From: Carnegiea gigantea
Taxonomy: Eukaryota; Streptophyta; Magnoliopsida; Caryophyllales; Cactaceae
Length of the DNA stretch: 64,000 bases
Direction: 5' to 3'
Assembly (NCBI GenBank): GCA_029747015.1
Contig: JAKOGI010000829.1
Coordinates: forward strand, 312,001-376,000
Below the pieces are notes generated by a model, which saw nothing but the letters and a program-made list of their open reading frames with translations, made no database searches and was not told the origin of the DNA. Positions 1 through 11,547 of this stretch are shown here, piece by piece; the stretch's first letter is position 1, and each line of letters starts with the position of its first letter. The position numbers were made by a program, and so were the translations under genes.

Positions 1-1293
1 GCAAAACCTAAATGCAAAAGTAATTAATCATTATCAACATCCATCCATTTCACAAACATATTGTACTTGCAAGCTCATTGTAATTAATATCCAAATGTGC
101 CCTGTTTGTCATACATGCAGCCAAATAATTGTCGACAAAACATTTAAATCAACTAATAGTTTACAAATAAGAAAGCTCTAACTATTTTAGAAATTAAACA
201 ATCCAAGTTCAATAAAAAAACATATTAAGCATATAAGCTTACTTATCATACATCACACAAGCAAAATAAGATCTAGCTACATGATGATAAAACATCTTTT
301 CTACATACAAACTGATTTTTTGCTTCATCATAGGGATGAAAGTCTAAAGAAGCTTGTTTTCATATAAGGAAAGCATGCATCCCATTGCTAAAGTCAATCA
401 TTGTTCTTAGTTGTTATTTATGCTATTGTTTTAGCAATGAAACATTCATATGAGATTATTTCTTTTACAACAAATGTTACAGATTAGGTTTCGCTAATGC
501 ATGTATTTGTGCTTCCAAGATACATCAATAGTCCACCTATTTTGCAACAATTTGGTTCAACAACAATACAATCTTTCAAATATTAATGTCCTCAATAGAA
601 AGAGCACAAGATGTTGTATGAATTGTTCGCATTGTTTTGCATTGTTCCCCCTTGTTGCCAAACTTGTACACCTGACCCTTTTTGGTTAAGTTGGTTTGTA
701 TGAACACATCTGTAACAGTGAGATGTAGATCTTGGGAAGTATTATTCATCTAAGACTCAATGTTTATTTTCTCATCCTTGAACTTTGTGCTCCTCATGCA
801 AGATTTGTTAATATATAGTAAACTTAGGATAGGAGAAAATAAGTGCATCAAATTAAATATTGAAAGTAATTTTGTAGATTCTTATCTTCTTTTATTTTGA
901 TTTTTATCCACCTAAATTTTAACCTTGTTAAGTATGTAGGTGTCAAGATAAGTTCACATTCAACATGTTTCTATTTCTTCTTACTTGTATAAGTTATGTA
1001 TACAGATTTGTTAACACATTTAATTTGTTATAGGGGTCAATTTTGAGCTATAAATATGTGTTTTCCCTTTGAGAGAATAGCTTTGAGAGGAATCATGCAA
1101 CCTAATGTGGCACCTGTTTAAATAATGCATCACTTGCATCCTTTAAGTCCTAGGGTTGAACGTAGCTAATACCATACATTGACCTTCTATTCAAGTGGAT
1201 GTTAATTTCATAGACCCCCCAATATATAGGTAAATGTTACTTTTATTCCTTAATTTTGGTATTATTATGTAGTTACCGCGCTTAACGTGGCTA

Positions 1294-1312
1294 TTTCTTT
1301 TATATAAACCCT
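1294..1312 (+). promoter_or_regulatory. Possible promoter: TATA box overlapping a telo-box
   Basis: The sequence TTATATAAACCCTAA joins a TATA-like core to AAACCCTAA, the telo-box common in promoters of plant ribosomal-protein and other housekeeping genes. A pyrimidine-rich stretch follows. No convincing coding exon is seen downstream, so this may be a promoter relic or chance. Confidence 0.2.
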
Positions 1313-1933
1313 AATTTCTAGCAAGTGTTTTGCTCTTGATTTTCTTTCATTTAGCTACTTTTCTCTTGATCTAAAGTTTAGTTTTGTGATTTGGAGCTGT
1401 AACTACAAAAATTATGATTTTTTTTAATGGTTTAACTTCTCTTTTCCTTTGTACTATGACTTCTATACATGTAGGTACTATTACTATTCGTTTTGCTTCA
1501 TTCTGATCACTAATGTTGGTTAAAACTCCATGCATTGAAGATTAAAAGAAAGGAATCGAAGGTGTGAGCCTTAATTTTTTAAACTTTAGGGGCAATCTTA
1601 TTTTCCCATATATCCAAACACATCCCTCAACGGAAATTGATCTTAGATATTTACTTTGTCAAAGATAAGGGATAAATAATAATGGCAAAAGTTAACGGAT
1701 AAAAATGACACTTACCTATACCTCAAGGGGTACATAAAAATGTTTCTTTTATTTAATGACTCTAGTTACTATAGATCATTCAAACATTCATTATCAAGCA
1801 TTGTTATCATGTTTTCATCATTTGACATTGCACAAAAATAAGGAAAAACATCTACAATTGCAGTTGAAATACACGTACTTTCATAAAAAGCATTTAAGGT
1901 GTTTAGACATGCACCTATTCACAAGGACACTTG

Positions 1934-1998
1934 ATCTTCAAGTTTGCTTATATCTACTTTCCATTAGATCAAGTGTGCTTATATCTACTGTCCATTAT
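1934..1998. repeat. 31-bp tandem duplication
   Basis: Two adjacent copies of a unit containing GCTTATATCTACT, offset by 31 bases (AAGTTTGC at 1940, AAGTGTGC at 1971), with a few substitutions. A simple local duplication. Confidence 0.6.
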
Positions 1999-3189
1999 TG
2001 TTAAATCATGAATGCATTTTACCATCAAACCATCGATAATCAGGATACAATCCTTTGATCTGAAACTCATAACGTGCACTTCACATAAACAATTAAGACT
2101 TCAATTTATAAAAGTTTTTTCTTATATGATTGCCCCAAGCATGGAATTACAATTAGAAAGTTGACCTACATCTCAACAAAAAATTTCTCAAATGAAATGT
2201 TTTCTAATTATTTTTCTTTGGGTCTCTTGAAACTGATCTTTTTGCTTATAGGGATAAAGCTGCCTACTTTAGATCTTCTAATACTCTAAAAAAATAGGAC
2301 CTATGTTGAGAGTTGTTATTATTGTTGTTAAAAGCTGATCTGTATATTTTCATGCATGCATCTCCTACTCCATAGCCTGCATGAAGAGATGCCAACTGTG
2401 CTTGGTGAGGATAAGATATTGAATCACTAGTTTTAGGGTAAAAAAGTTTCTAAATCTCTATTTGAAGGAGAACAATTGCCCTTTGATATGAAAGGCACTC
2501 AAAGTCACATTTTCTTTACGACAAGTTCTCACTAAGGGTAAGTCCACTAATCACCTACTTTAGGTGCAAATACTGCTGCGAGGATGATAAGTTCCGTGTG
2601 CATTCGCTTGGATTAATAGAGTCCCTAGGAGTAAAGTGCTTCAAGTGACAAGTGTCTTATCACTTTTTTTTGGACTGACAAGTGTCTTATTGTAAGATGG
2701 GAAGTTTTCCTATGATCTTTTCTGGGGACAAACAAGTACCCTTGGAGATGTCAAGTATCTTAATCATCATTTTTGGTGATAATAGATATCTGTTTAAACT
2801 TGTTTCAATAATAATTCCAAGCAAGTTCATCAAAAACATTACATGTAAAACGAAAAATTAAAGTATGAGATAAAAGGAAGCGGAAAACGAATTATGAATT
2901 AAATGGAAAGCAGTAAAGGAAATGAAAAATGAACTTCATAAGTGATTACGTATTCTGGAAACCACATTGTTAATTTATTGCATCAAACTAGCTGGTAAAT
3001 TCTCTCATTTCATTCCCTTCAAATATTTGGGGTGTATTATTAAGAAGGCTTTTCTTCGAAACTTGTTTTGGATAAAGTACAGACTAGATTATCTATGTGT
3101 GAAGAAAACATCTCTCTAGAGCAAGAATGCTTATTTTGATCACGGTGGTGCTTAACAACCTCCCTCTCTGTTGTTTAGGTCTGGGAAAA

Positions 3190-3490
3190 CTGATCGAAGA
3201 TTCGAAATCTGAATTGAACGATCCGGACCCAAATCTAACATGACATCTGACATAGGCTCACCCAAAAGTAGACTTGAAACCCGAATTGATCTGAACCGAA
3301 TTATACCCGATCTGAAATTTTCGACAAAGTTGCTTATTTTGGGATGAGAAGCTTATTAGACTAAAAATCAGTTGACCCAAAGTTGACACGAACCAAAGTT
3401 CACCTGACCCAAAATGTTGCTTAACCCGAAATATGACCTGATTCAAAGTTAACCCGGCCCTATCCGAACTGAATGACCTGTTTGCCAGGT
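3190..3490. repeat. Degenerate CCGAA / GACC short-motif repeat
   Basis: The stretch is built from loosely repeated words such as ACCCGA, CTGAACCGAA, TTGACCC and GACCTGA, repeating every 8 to 14 bases in a base composition unlike its flanks. It looks like a degraded minisatellite. A minus-strand open frame of 92 codons through it is a by-product of the repeat. Confidence 0.4.
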
Positions 3491-4179
3491 TTACTATTGT
3501 TTGTTTCACTTTAAGATGCCAAAAAATTGTGGCCAATAAAACTATTCAAATGCAAAGGGGATTTCTTTAGATGGGCAATCCATTCTACTCCGCAGTATGC
3601 ATGGAGATGGTTGAAAGACCTAAAGAATGTGGTAGTCTTGTAGCGGGATATATTTTAATCTAGAATTCCAATCTCTTCTGCAAGTTATGGTGGAGAATTT
3701 CGAAAGAAAAAAATCTCTGCGTTCAAGCTCATAACCTCAGTATACATTGAGCATTTGCTAATTCTTTTCTATAAACAGTAGTGGAGATATTCAGAAGAAA
3801 AGAACAACACTTTTAGTTCAAGTTATAGCCTTAGTGCAGAACAAGCATGGTCGTTTTTTGATGTATGATTCAAGTAATTCTGCTTCAAGTGGAGCATGAA
3901 AAGATATTATCAAGATGGGAAGTGAAGAAACTTGTACAAAGATAGCTTTTCTAAAAGCTGTGAATTTGAATCTCGATAATGAAAAAGTATTAGATTTTTG
4001 CTGATAAACGGATTGGTGACAAAACCCTCAATCTCTTCTTCAAGCTATGCATTTTAGCTATCCAACAAGGTGCCATAATTTCTAAGATTGGGTGGTTTGA
4101 GGGCCCAAAATAGCGATAGTCATTAACTTAGAAGAGAGATCTTAATTAAATAGAGGGATTTGTTACAGAAACTATTCGG

Positions 4180-4400
4180 CTTGACTAATTCCTTGTCCCG
4201 TTATTGAATGAACGTGATAATGTGTATTGGAACCTCAACCTACATAGTGGCAAGAATTTCAAATCCAAATCCTACTCAATAAAGGGCATAGTAGCCATTT
4301 CAAAATCTAATAGTAGACTAGGGGGTGTTATCTACTTGGAAGAAGAATTTATGACTTAAGGAGCTTTGTTAGGGAAACTTTACTCTCAAGATTCGTTAGG
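4180..4400 (+). pseudogene. Possible LINE (non-LTR) C-terminal fragment
   Basis: One frame reads ERDNVYWNLNLHSGKNFK, with the acidic-x-W spacing and S-G-K/F step seen at the start of the zinc-binding region following reverse transcriptase in many plant LINEs. A second short match to that region follows in another frame, after a stop. No reverse transcriptase, poly-A tail or target duplication is visible, so this is at best a scrap. The call rests on pattern memory only. Confidence 0.25.
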
Positions 4401-5462
4401 TAAAAAAAAGAATTTTACATGTTAATGAAATCTTGTGCACCTTCTACTATGAGCAATTAGAGGATGCACACCATTAGCAAAAGTTGGCAATACCAAGCAA
4501 AGTCTCCTATTCATTGAGCTGATATTGTGTATTTGCCTTTAGTAGCCATCTTTTTTCTTTGTATTATAGATATTAGCCCTTTGGCTATTAAATAATTCTA
4601 AAAAACAAATCTCTCATTCATTTGAACTTTGAAGCATGGCTTGGTGTGAAGTTGAGTAGGATGCTTTAGAATAAGGCGTGGATATCCATGTTCTTTGCCA
4701 CCTTGTGACCTATCAAGCATTTTTTGGAATATCAAATATGGGGAGGACACTTGGATCAAACTTAGAGAGGTTAACTTTTTGTATAGCCTTCAAAAAGTTA
4801 TGAGCAGCTTTAGTTACATTGGAAAGTTAGGCTAATCTTGTATTTGTTTACCTATAATTTCCTTAATTTTTATTTGAAACTTCTAATGATTAAAAATCAT
4901 TGTTTCAGTGGGCAACCAATCAATTATAACACAATTAGTTAGTAAAATTTGCCAAGGCATTGTCCCCTTTAATATTGATAACACATCGACTCCAGTCTAA
5001 TATCGACAACACTTTGAGTTCTCAATTTAGTCATTATAGTTTGTGGAAGTCAGCCAATCGAAACTAGCTATATAGTTTATCTAGGGTACTTAGGAATTCA
5101 TGTTGCCTCCCTAGTCCCTAGTATGAGCAAATTCTTCTTGTGTGGTGAATTTGCTTGATGTCAACAGCGTGATCCAGGCCGTCCCATCTCATAGTGCCTC
5201 AAAGCTGTCAACCACTAGTCTAACTATTGGCAGTTGCTCGAAATAACTTCAAGGATCGAGAATTACCTTCATATTTTACCACAAGTTATGTCAACATGTT
5301 TTATACTCAGTCATACTGTACCTAGAAAACCTATCTTAAGTGTACTCAATAGAAGCATGCTTACAATATGCTGTTCTTAAGAGTAGGCTTCGTGAAAAGA
5401 AAAGTATATCATTGATGACATAATTAGTTATTTTCAATCCTTTAGATCTCATATCTAGTAGT

Positions 5463-6728
5463 GATTAAAATATTATATATTATAGCTAAGAAGTGCTTAA
5501 AGTGTATATCATTTTAGGATCATTTTGTACCATTTTTAGGGATAATTGTGTACTTTATGTTATAATCTATACTCTTTTTCCCATTTTAGACTTGGGTATG
5601 GTTTTTTCCTATGTTTTGCAGGGTATTGGACCTTTTTGCCCTTGTTTTAACACTAGTTGAGTGTATTTTGACTCAACATGGACACCCCTGAGTTGCTATG
5701 CCTGTGGAAAGGAAGAAAGAACTGAAGCATGTTGAGCCAGAGCTGACCACGGACTGTCCATGGTGGACCTCTTTCTTCCGAGGCTGTTTGTTTTTTCCTA
5801 TCTATTCAACTTCTAGGCAGTTTCAAGTCCATTATTACATGTGGTTGCTCGACTTTCAACATTTTCACTATAAAAAGCTTTATTTTCTCATTTGATCCAT
5901 CATCCCATCCCATTCTACTCTCCATAATCCACTATCTAGATTAAGATTGTAGATTAGATTAAAGGAAGAGCAAGTTGAAGGTGAAGATTACAGGGATTCC
6001 GCATCGACTTTGCAACAGCGGTTCAAGCATGCATCGGATGAGCAATTGCTCTCCCTTCTCTTCTCTTTTCTCATTAGATTTTTATGCTCTTTGTATTAGT
6101 ATTAATTTTTATGTTAAGTTTTGGATTGTTAATCTTGAAATTGAGTTGAGTTGTTGTGATTGAACCAATTCTTGTTTTGATCTAAAAGTGCTTTAGATTT
6201 GTTGGTTTTATTCTATTGAATCTTAGACGTTGATTTGCGAGTAGGAAACTTGATTAATTTCTTATTTGTTTAGACATTTGGTGATGAATTGAAAGGTGAA
6301 ACTAGATGTTGGAAAACTAAGATTCTACTTCAGTGAGTGATATCTTAAGAAAGACTCACCGTTTAAGAAATCCCTAAATTTGATAATCATGTTCTTAATG
6401 ATCTTATATTAATAAAAAAACCGTTGAGAAATTTAAGAATTTCATCCCAACTTAAAAGAGGAGTTTGATAAATCGATTATTGGTTTTGGAATTACCCATC
6501 TAACGAAAAGGCACTTGATTAATTCTTGAGTTGGAAAATTGCTGGGTTTGATTAAATTCCTTGATTGATTATTTATTAGATTAGACAAGTAGTAAAGAGC
6601 AATTTCATTCGTAAATTTGGGATTCGCTTAGCCTATCTTGAGGGGATAGATTCTAATAGATCAACCTAGTCCTTGTGGGAGATGACCTTAATTTGCTAAA
6701 GAGCCACCATGTGCTTGCGGCCCTATCA
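5463..6728 (+). repeat. E1 5' LTR
   Basis: Collinear with 9312-10583. Contains a GC-rich inverted repeat near 5747-5765, a TATA box (TATAAAAA, 5869-5876) and a pyrimidine-rich start region. The right end CCTATCA lies 6 bases before the primer site. About 26 AT-rich bases are inserted near its left end, absent from the 3' LTR. Confidence 0.85.
5869..5876 (+). promoter_or_regulatory. TATA box of E1 5' LTR
   Basis: TATAAAAA, conserved at the matching place in the 3' LTR (9718-9724) and in both LTRs of E4 (57386 and 61508). Transcription should begin about 30 bases downstream, defining the start of R. Confidence 0.7.
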
Positions 6729-6734
6729 AGTTTT

Positions 6735-6752
6735 TGAGGCCGTTACCGGGGA
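6735..6752 (+). other. E1 primer-binding site (tRNA-Asp type)
   Basis: TGAGGCCGTTACCGGGGA matches the complement of the 3' end of plant tRNA-Asp(GTC), TGGCGCCGTTGCCGGGGA, except for a few changes. It sits 6 bases after the 5' LTR. The same site type is found in E4, A and B. Confidence 0.8.
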
Positions 6753-6878
6753 CTAGTGTTGGATATTGGGTTTTTCTCAATAGGTTTGACTAAGTATTTT
6801 GTTTTTTCATTGAAAAAAAAACCAGAAAAAGATTTTAAACTTAAAAAATTAAAAGAATTTTTAAGGAAAAATAAAATA

Positions 6879-7976
6879 ATGGCAATTTTTCATTTTTCTG
6901 AATTCGAGCATGAATTATTTTGGAGATATATTAAGCAATTACATGTTTTTCTTGTTCAATATGGTTATTGTGTTGATAAATCAGAAATTTTAGACATTGT
7001 TGATAAGGGTGTAAATAGTAAAACCTGAGATCTTTTAGGGTATTGGGGATTTTATGTTAAAAGTGTTGATGAGGCATGTTATTTGCTTGAATGGAATGCT
7101 TTGGATTCACTTGAGTTTGAGAAGACTAGTTGTGTTTCTAGATATTTATTCTTTGATCCTTGTACATATTATTCTAGATCTTATTATACCCTTTTTTGGT
7201 GTGATTTGTGTAATTTCTTTGACTATGAAACTAATTTGTGTCCTTATTATGCATGCTATAGTCAACTTGACTTTGTATCACCCTGGGACAATACCGATGT
7301 TATCCTGACCTATCTAATTCATCCTTCCCTTTAGCTCAGTCCATGAGGCTCGAGGTGAGTGAGCCTTTTGGTTTTATTGCTAGGTTTAATGTTGTTGATG
7401 CATGTTTTAAGTCGAAACATATTTTGGATGAGGTGCATGATCTAGATAGCACTCCGTTGGAGGGATCACGTGATGTGTTTATGCATGAGAAGTCTCCTAG
7501 CTTGGGTTTCCATAATATTGTTCTCCCTAATCCTCTTAATGATTCCTGCATTTCATCTATGTATTTTCAGCCATCTCCTTTCCCTAAGTATTACATTGAC
7601 ACGCCCATTGATAATTCTATGATTTGTGATGCTAACGTTGATTAGGGCTATGATTGATAACGTGTTTGATATTCTTGGCGGAAATGTTGATAATTTTATG
7701 TCCCTAAGTTACTTTAATGGGTATAACACTTCCCTTGTTCCTTATTGCATGTACCTAGTGGATGCACCTAGAAAAATCATGTGGAATACTTTCTTTGATT
7801 TCTCTTTTGATTTTTCTATGGTGTTTGGTTTATTAAAGAGAGCACTAACTTTCTGTATTATGTTCATTTTCATGCTATCTTATAGCCGAACTTGTGAGCC
7901 CCATGCTACGGTGTTTGACAAGCTTTTGTGGGATTTGACAATGTCTGATTTAATGAGTGGAGTCTTAAAGTTGTGA
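6879..7976 (+). pseudogene. E1 Cys-rich retroelement ORF, frameshifted
   Basis: A former ORF of about 365 codons starting at MAIFHF (6879) is now in at least four frame pieces: 6879-7028, 7083-7334, 7343-7645 and 7626-7976. The first break is a stop just after a conserved VNSKT. Residues near the middle form a Cys cluster (CDLC, then CPYYAC), a plausible zinc-binding unit, though not the usual CCHC spacing. Toward the C terminus comes an aromatic stretch (WNTFFDFSFDFS). The same protein, broken at other places, is in E4 at 58245-59331, so it was once a real conserved gene of this family. I recognise no gag, protease or polymerase motif. It takes the place of gag-pol between the primer site and the A-rich tract. 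Its role is unknown; a capsid-like or nucleic-acid-binding role would fit the position but is unproven. Confidence 0.75.
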
Positions 7977-8549
7977 TGGAGTGGTTGATGCTTCATTTGG
8001 CACAGATTGTGTGGAGGCCTTAGCTTTGGTGCACTTAGTACCTAACCTGTGAGATTGTTCTCTTTTGTTTCCTTTCCCTTTTTTTATTTTCTTTCCCTTG
8101 AATAATAATGCTTTATTTAAGCATGAGGGGAAGGGTAGCTTCCTGTTTTTCATTTTGGTTTTCACTAGTGAGAGCATATAGTTTCACGTTTCTTTTTGTT
8201 TGCATTAGTATTTTGCATTACGTAGCATTTAGGTTTGCATATAGGATTACATAGAGTGATAGTGTGGATTGGCTTGAGATAACTTCCAATGATGCTTTTG
8301 TTAAGGCAAAATAGCTTTCATGAGCTTGAGTAGCCTTTGATGTATAATCCCTTTTGGTGCTAAAATTTTTTGAAGGTTTGTAAATATTTCTTATTTTGTC
8401 CCTTGGCTTAATCGAGAACTTTTTTATCCCTTGGAGTCCTTAGCACTAATGTTGGTACATGGGAGTCATTTTATGAGCTTGATGAGACTTTAGTAGATAT
8501 CCCGTGAGATTTTGAGCCTTTCAATAATTAAATTCTCATTTCATTTTTC

Positions 8550-8636
8550 AAAACAAAAAAAAAAGGAAAAACATAGAGAAAGAAACCAAAAAAAAAGAAA
8601 AAAAAGAGAAAAGAAAAAAAACCAAAAAAAAAACCC
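8550..8636 (+). repeat. A-rich purine tract in E1 3' interior
   Basis: About 85 bases made almost only of A with scattered G and C, ending about 680 bases before the 3' LTR. Tracts of the same kind occur at a similar distance from the 3' LTR in E4 (60384-60497) and, on the opposite strand, in A (21756-21850) and B (37192-37280). It appears to be an old shared feature of the lineage. Confidence 0.8.
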
Positions 8637-9297
8637 TAAGTGGTTGGCATTGGGCATGTAAATAGTTCGTGTTCTTTCTTTGTCAAACTCATTTCCTATT
8701 TTATTCGTGCGGTATGTTCATTGTATTGTTGAGGTTTGGAGTGTTGGTAAATTTCATAGTTGGTTGGTGTTTTGTTGGTTGCTCCTTAGTCACTTGGCTA
8801 AATAGCTCCACATTTTCTAAATTCATTTGTCTACCTCTTTTCTTTTAACCCCTCTAGCTCACATACAACCCATATAAAGTCCTCCTGATTATCTTATGCA
8901 CGTTGCATTTTTAGTGGTAGAGAATTTGAGAGTCTTTGCAAGCATATGGTAGATTGCATCTTTGAAATGAGTCTTGAGCGAACCTATGTTATATTTCAAA
9001 CACATGAATGGAGTGATTCACATTCTTCAAAAGTGAAGTTCTACTAGTCTAACATGCTTTTTGATTCTTTGGGGGTGATCAGGTTTGATGTCGAGCTTGT
9101 AGTCTCATACTTTTTCGAAAACCTACTCGTAATTTTGAAATATTTTACGCACTATTTGGTGTTGCCATTGATTGCTATTCTAGCTTGTGATATGCCATGA
9201 CTTGCCTACTTTAAGGAGCTTGTTATATTTTAAGTCCTAGATGCATTTCCTCTTGTTGGTTTTCTATAGTGTTTGCTTTAGGACAAGTAATGGTTCT
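8637..9297 (+). other. E1 conserved non-coding 3' interior
   Basis: No ORF. Alignable by eye to 60500-61199 in E4 and, reversed, to parts of B and A. The clearest block is at 8901-8960, centred on GCATTTTTAGTGGTAGAGAA followed by TTTGAGAGTCTT. A decayed hairpin lies at 9273-9290, just before the polypurine tract at 9298-9311. Confidence 0.7.
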
Positions 9298-9311
9298 AGC
9301 ATGGGCGAGTT

Positions 9312-10583
9312 TGATAAGTGTTTAAAGTGTATAACATTTTAGGTTCGTTTTGTACCATTGTTAGGGATAATCGTGTACTTTACTTTACAAGCTATACTCT
9401 TTTTCCCGTTTCACAGTTGGGTATGGTTTTTTTTCCCCCTGTGTTTTACAGGTTTTTGGACCTAAAATTTACCCTTGTTTTGATGCCAGTAGAGTGTATT
9501 TTGACCCCATAGACAACCCTGAGTTGCCATGCCCGTGGAAAGGAAGAAAAAACTGAATAATGTCGAGCTAAGTTGACCGCGGACTATCCATGGTAAAGGC
9601 CACCATTCGTGGTGGACCTCTTTCTCCCAAGACTGTTTGTTTTCTCGCATCTGTTTGAATTTCAGATAGTTTTAATTCCATTATTACGCGTGGTTGTTCA
9701 ACTTCCAGCATTTTCACTATAAAAGGGTTGTTTTCTAATTTGATCCATCATCCCATCCCATTCCACTCTCCATAATCCACTATCTAGATTAGGATTGTAG
9801 ATTAGATTAGAGGAATAGCAAGTTAAAGGTGAAGATTGTAAGGATTCCAGATCGGGTTTGCAATGGCGGTTCAAGCGTGCATCAGATAAGTAATTCCTCT
9901 CCATTCTCTTCTCTTTTCTCATTAGATTTCTATGCTCTTTATATTAGTATTGATATCTATGTTAAGTTTTGGATTGTTAATCTTGGAATTGAGTTGAGTT
10001 GTTGTGATTGAGCCAATTTTTATTTTGATCTAAAAGTACTTTAGATTTGTTGGTTTATTCTATTGAATCTTAAACATTTATTTGCAAGTAGGAAACTTAT
10101 TCAATTTCTCGCTTGTTTTAGACATTTGGTGATGAAGTGAAAGGTGAAACTAGATGTTAGAAGACTGAGATTCGACTTCCGTGAGTGAGATCTTGAGAAA
10201 AACTCACTATTTAAGGAACCCCTAAATTTGATAATCGCATTCTTAATGATCTTACATTAATCAAAAACCCTTGGAAAATAGTAGTTGATTAGATTTGAGA
10301 ATTTTATTCCACGTTGAAAGAGGGGTTTAATAAATCAATATTGGAATTACCCATCTAAAGAAAATGTGCTTGATTAATTCTTGAGTTGGAAAATTGCTTA
10401 GCTTGATTAAATTCCTTGATTGATTATCTATTAAAGTAGATAAGTAGCATAGATCAATTTCATTCGCAAATTTGGGATTCGGTAAGCCTATCTTGAGGGG
10501 ATAAAGCCCAATAGATCAACCCGATTCTTGTGGGAGACGACCTTAATTTGTTACAATGCCACCATGTGCTTGCGGCCCTATCA
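9312..10583 (+). repeat. E1 3' LTR
   Basis: 1272 bases, TGATAAGTG to CCTATCA, preceded by a degraded purine tract. TATA box at 9718-9724. Compared with the 5' LTR it carries roughly 20 extra bases around 9594-9615 containing a hairpin with arms CCACCA and TGGTGG around TTCG. Differences between the two LTRs are frequent, so the insertion is not recent. Confidence 0.88.
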
Positions 10584-10588
10584 GTAGT

Positions 10589-11547
10589 CTAATTGCTTAC
10601 GTGGGACCTAGACGATCCCTATAGGGAGTATGCTTAGTCTAATGAAAGTTAAGAAAGCAAAAGACAATAGCTAGGTCTATTCTTATTCAAGTATATAAAT
10701 ATAATGTTACTATTTTTCATACCATGAATTAATTAATACATATGTTTATTTATTGGTAAAGCTAACAAATTTCGGCCTTAAATAATTAAATAATGAGATT
10801 CTTAAAACGATTGACTGACCACTTAACCCTTTTTCTTTTTGGTTTCATGTGACAATATTCCTAGTTTATTGTTCTATTTTTATAAGTGTAAGAGCACACA
10901 TGCCTCTTGGGCTCTATCCAAGACTAGTGAAAAAGGGATGCACTAGGCATGTCGAGTAAAGGAAATGCCATGCTTAAATGCCTGGTTGAGGTGTGTAATT
11001 ATGGAGGCATCATCCCCTTGCACAAAAAAATGTGCCCCTTCAAACTGAATTTGCAATCTCCTAGATAAGAGAGGCTTTCATGCCACTTGATGTAAAACTC
11101 ATTGATAGATCCAACTCTATAGAACATGTGACTTAAGTTTATTGGTACAAACACCTTTTCTCCTCATCCCTTATGGCCAATAATCCTTTTTGATGCCCTA
11201 AAATCCTGACATATTAGGCAACTCCTCACAACAAAGGTCTACACTCTATAGTAATATCATTGTGAGCACAAATTTCGAGCCTAAAGTAAATTAGACAAGA
11301 AATTGAGAAACAAATTTAATTGTTGCAAAATATTACAATCAAATACCCTTTATTTGTATGAAAATCATAATTAGGGGACCATATTATTATAATGTATTTA
11401 AAAGGTTCAATATTCTATGGACACTATTTTAAGGGCATAGGTTACTATTTTTATTTTAATCTTCACCCAAAACTTTTTATATTTGCGTATTTTACCCTAA
11501 TACTTAAAAATTTACTTTCAAAAATTTATTTTTGTACATGTGATTAA
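10589..11547. other. Unassigned spacer
   Basis: Nearly 1 kb between E1 and the gag-only array. No ORF of note, no LTR ends, no match to other parts of the window that I can see. A short palindrome CCCTATAGGG lies at 10618-10627. Confidence 0.5.

Larger units (their letters stand above)
1..5457. other. AT-rich intergenic DNA without a recognised gene
   Basis: No open frame longer than about 90 codons is present, and none resembles a known protein. The stretch is AT-rich with scattered short duplications and looks like old, decayed repeat DNA. Entries below list the few things that stand out: a TATA/telo-box pair, a short tandem duplication, a CCGAA-type degenerate repeat and a possible LINE scrap. 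I see no tRNA, rRNA or intact exon structure. Confidence 0.6.
5463..10583 (+). mobile_element. Element E1: non-autonomous LTR retrotransposon, tRNA-Asp primed
   Basis: Two direct repeats of about 1.27 kb bound a 2.6-kb interior. The 3' LTR starts TGATAAGTG and ends CCTATCA. The 5' LTR has the same ends, but roughly 26 AT-rich bases are inserted four bases after its start. GTAGT occurs at 5458-5462 and again at 10584-10588, which fits a 5-bp target duplication if the terminal T has been lost or is shared. A tRNA-Asp-type primer site follows the 5' LTR, and a degraded purine tract precedes the 3' LTR. The interior has a Cys-rich ORF remnant but no gag zinc knuckle, protease, reverse transcriptase, RNase H or integrase, so any mobility must have been supplied in trans. 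Related to E4 at 56989 throughout its length. Confidence 0.88.
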
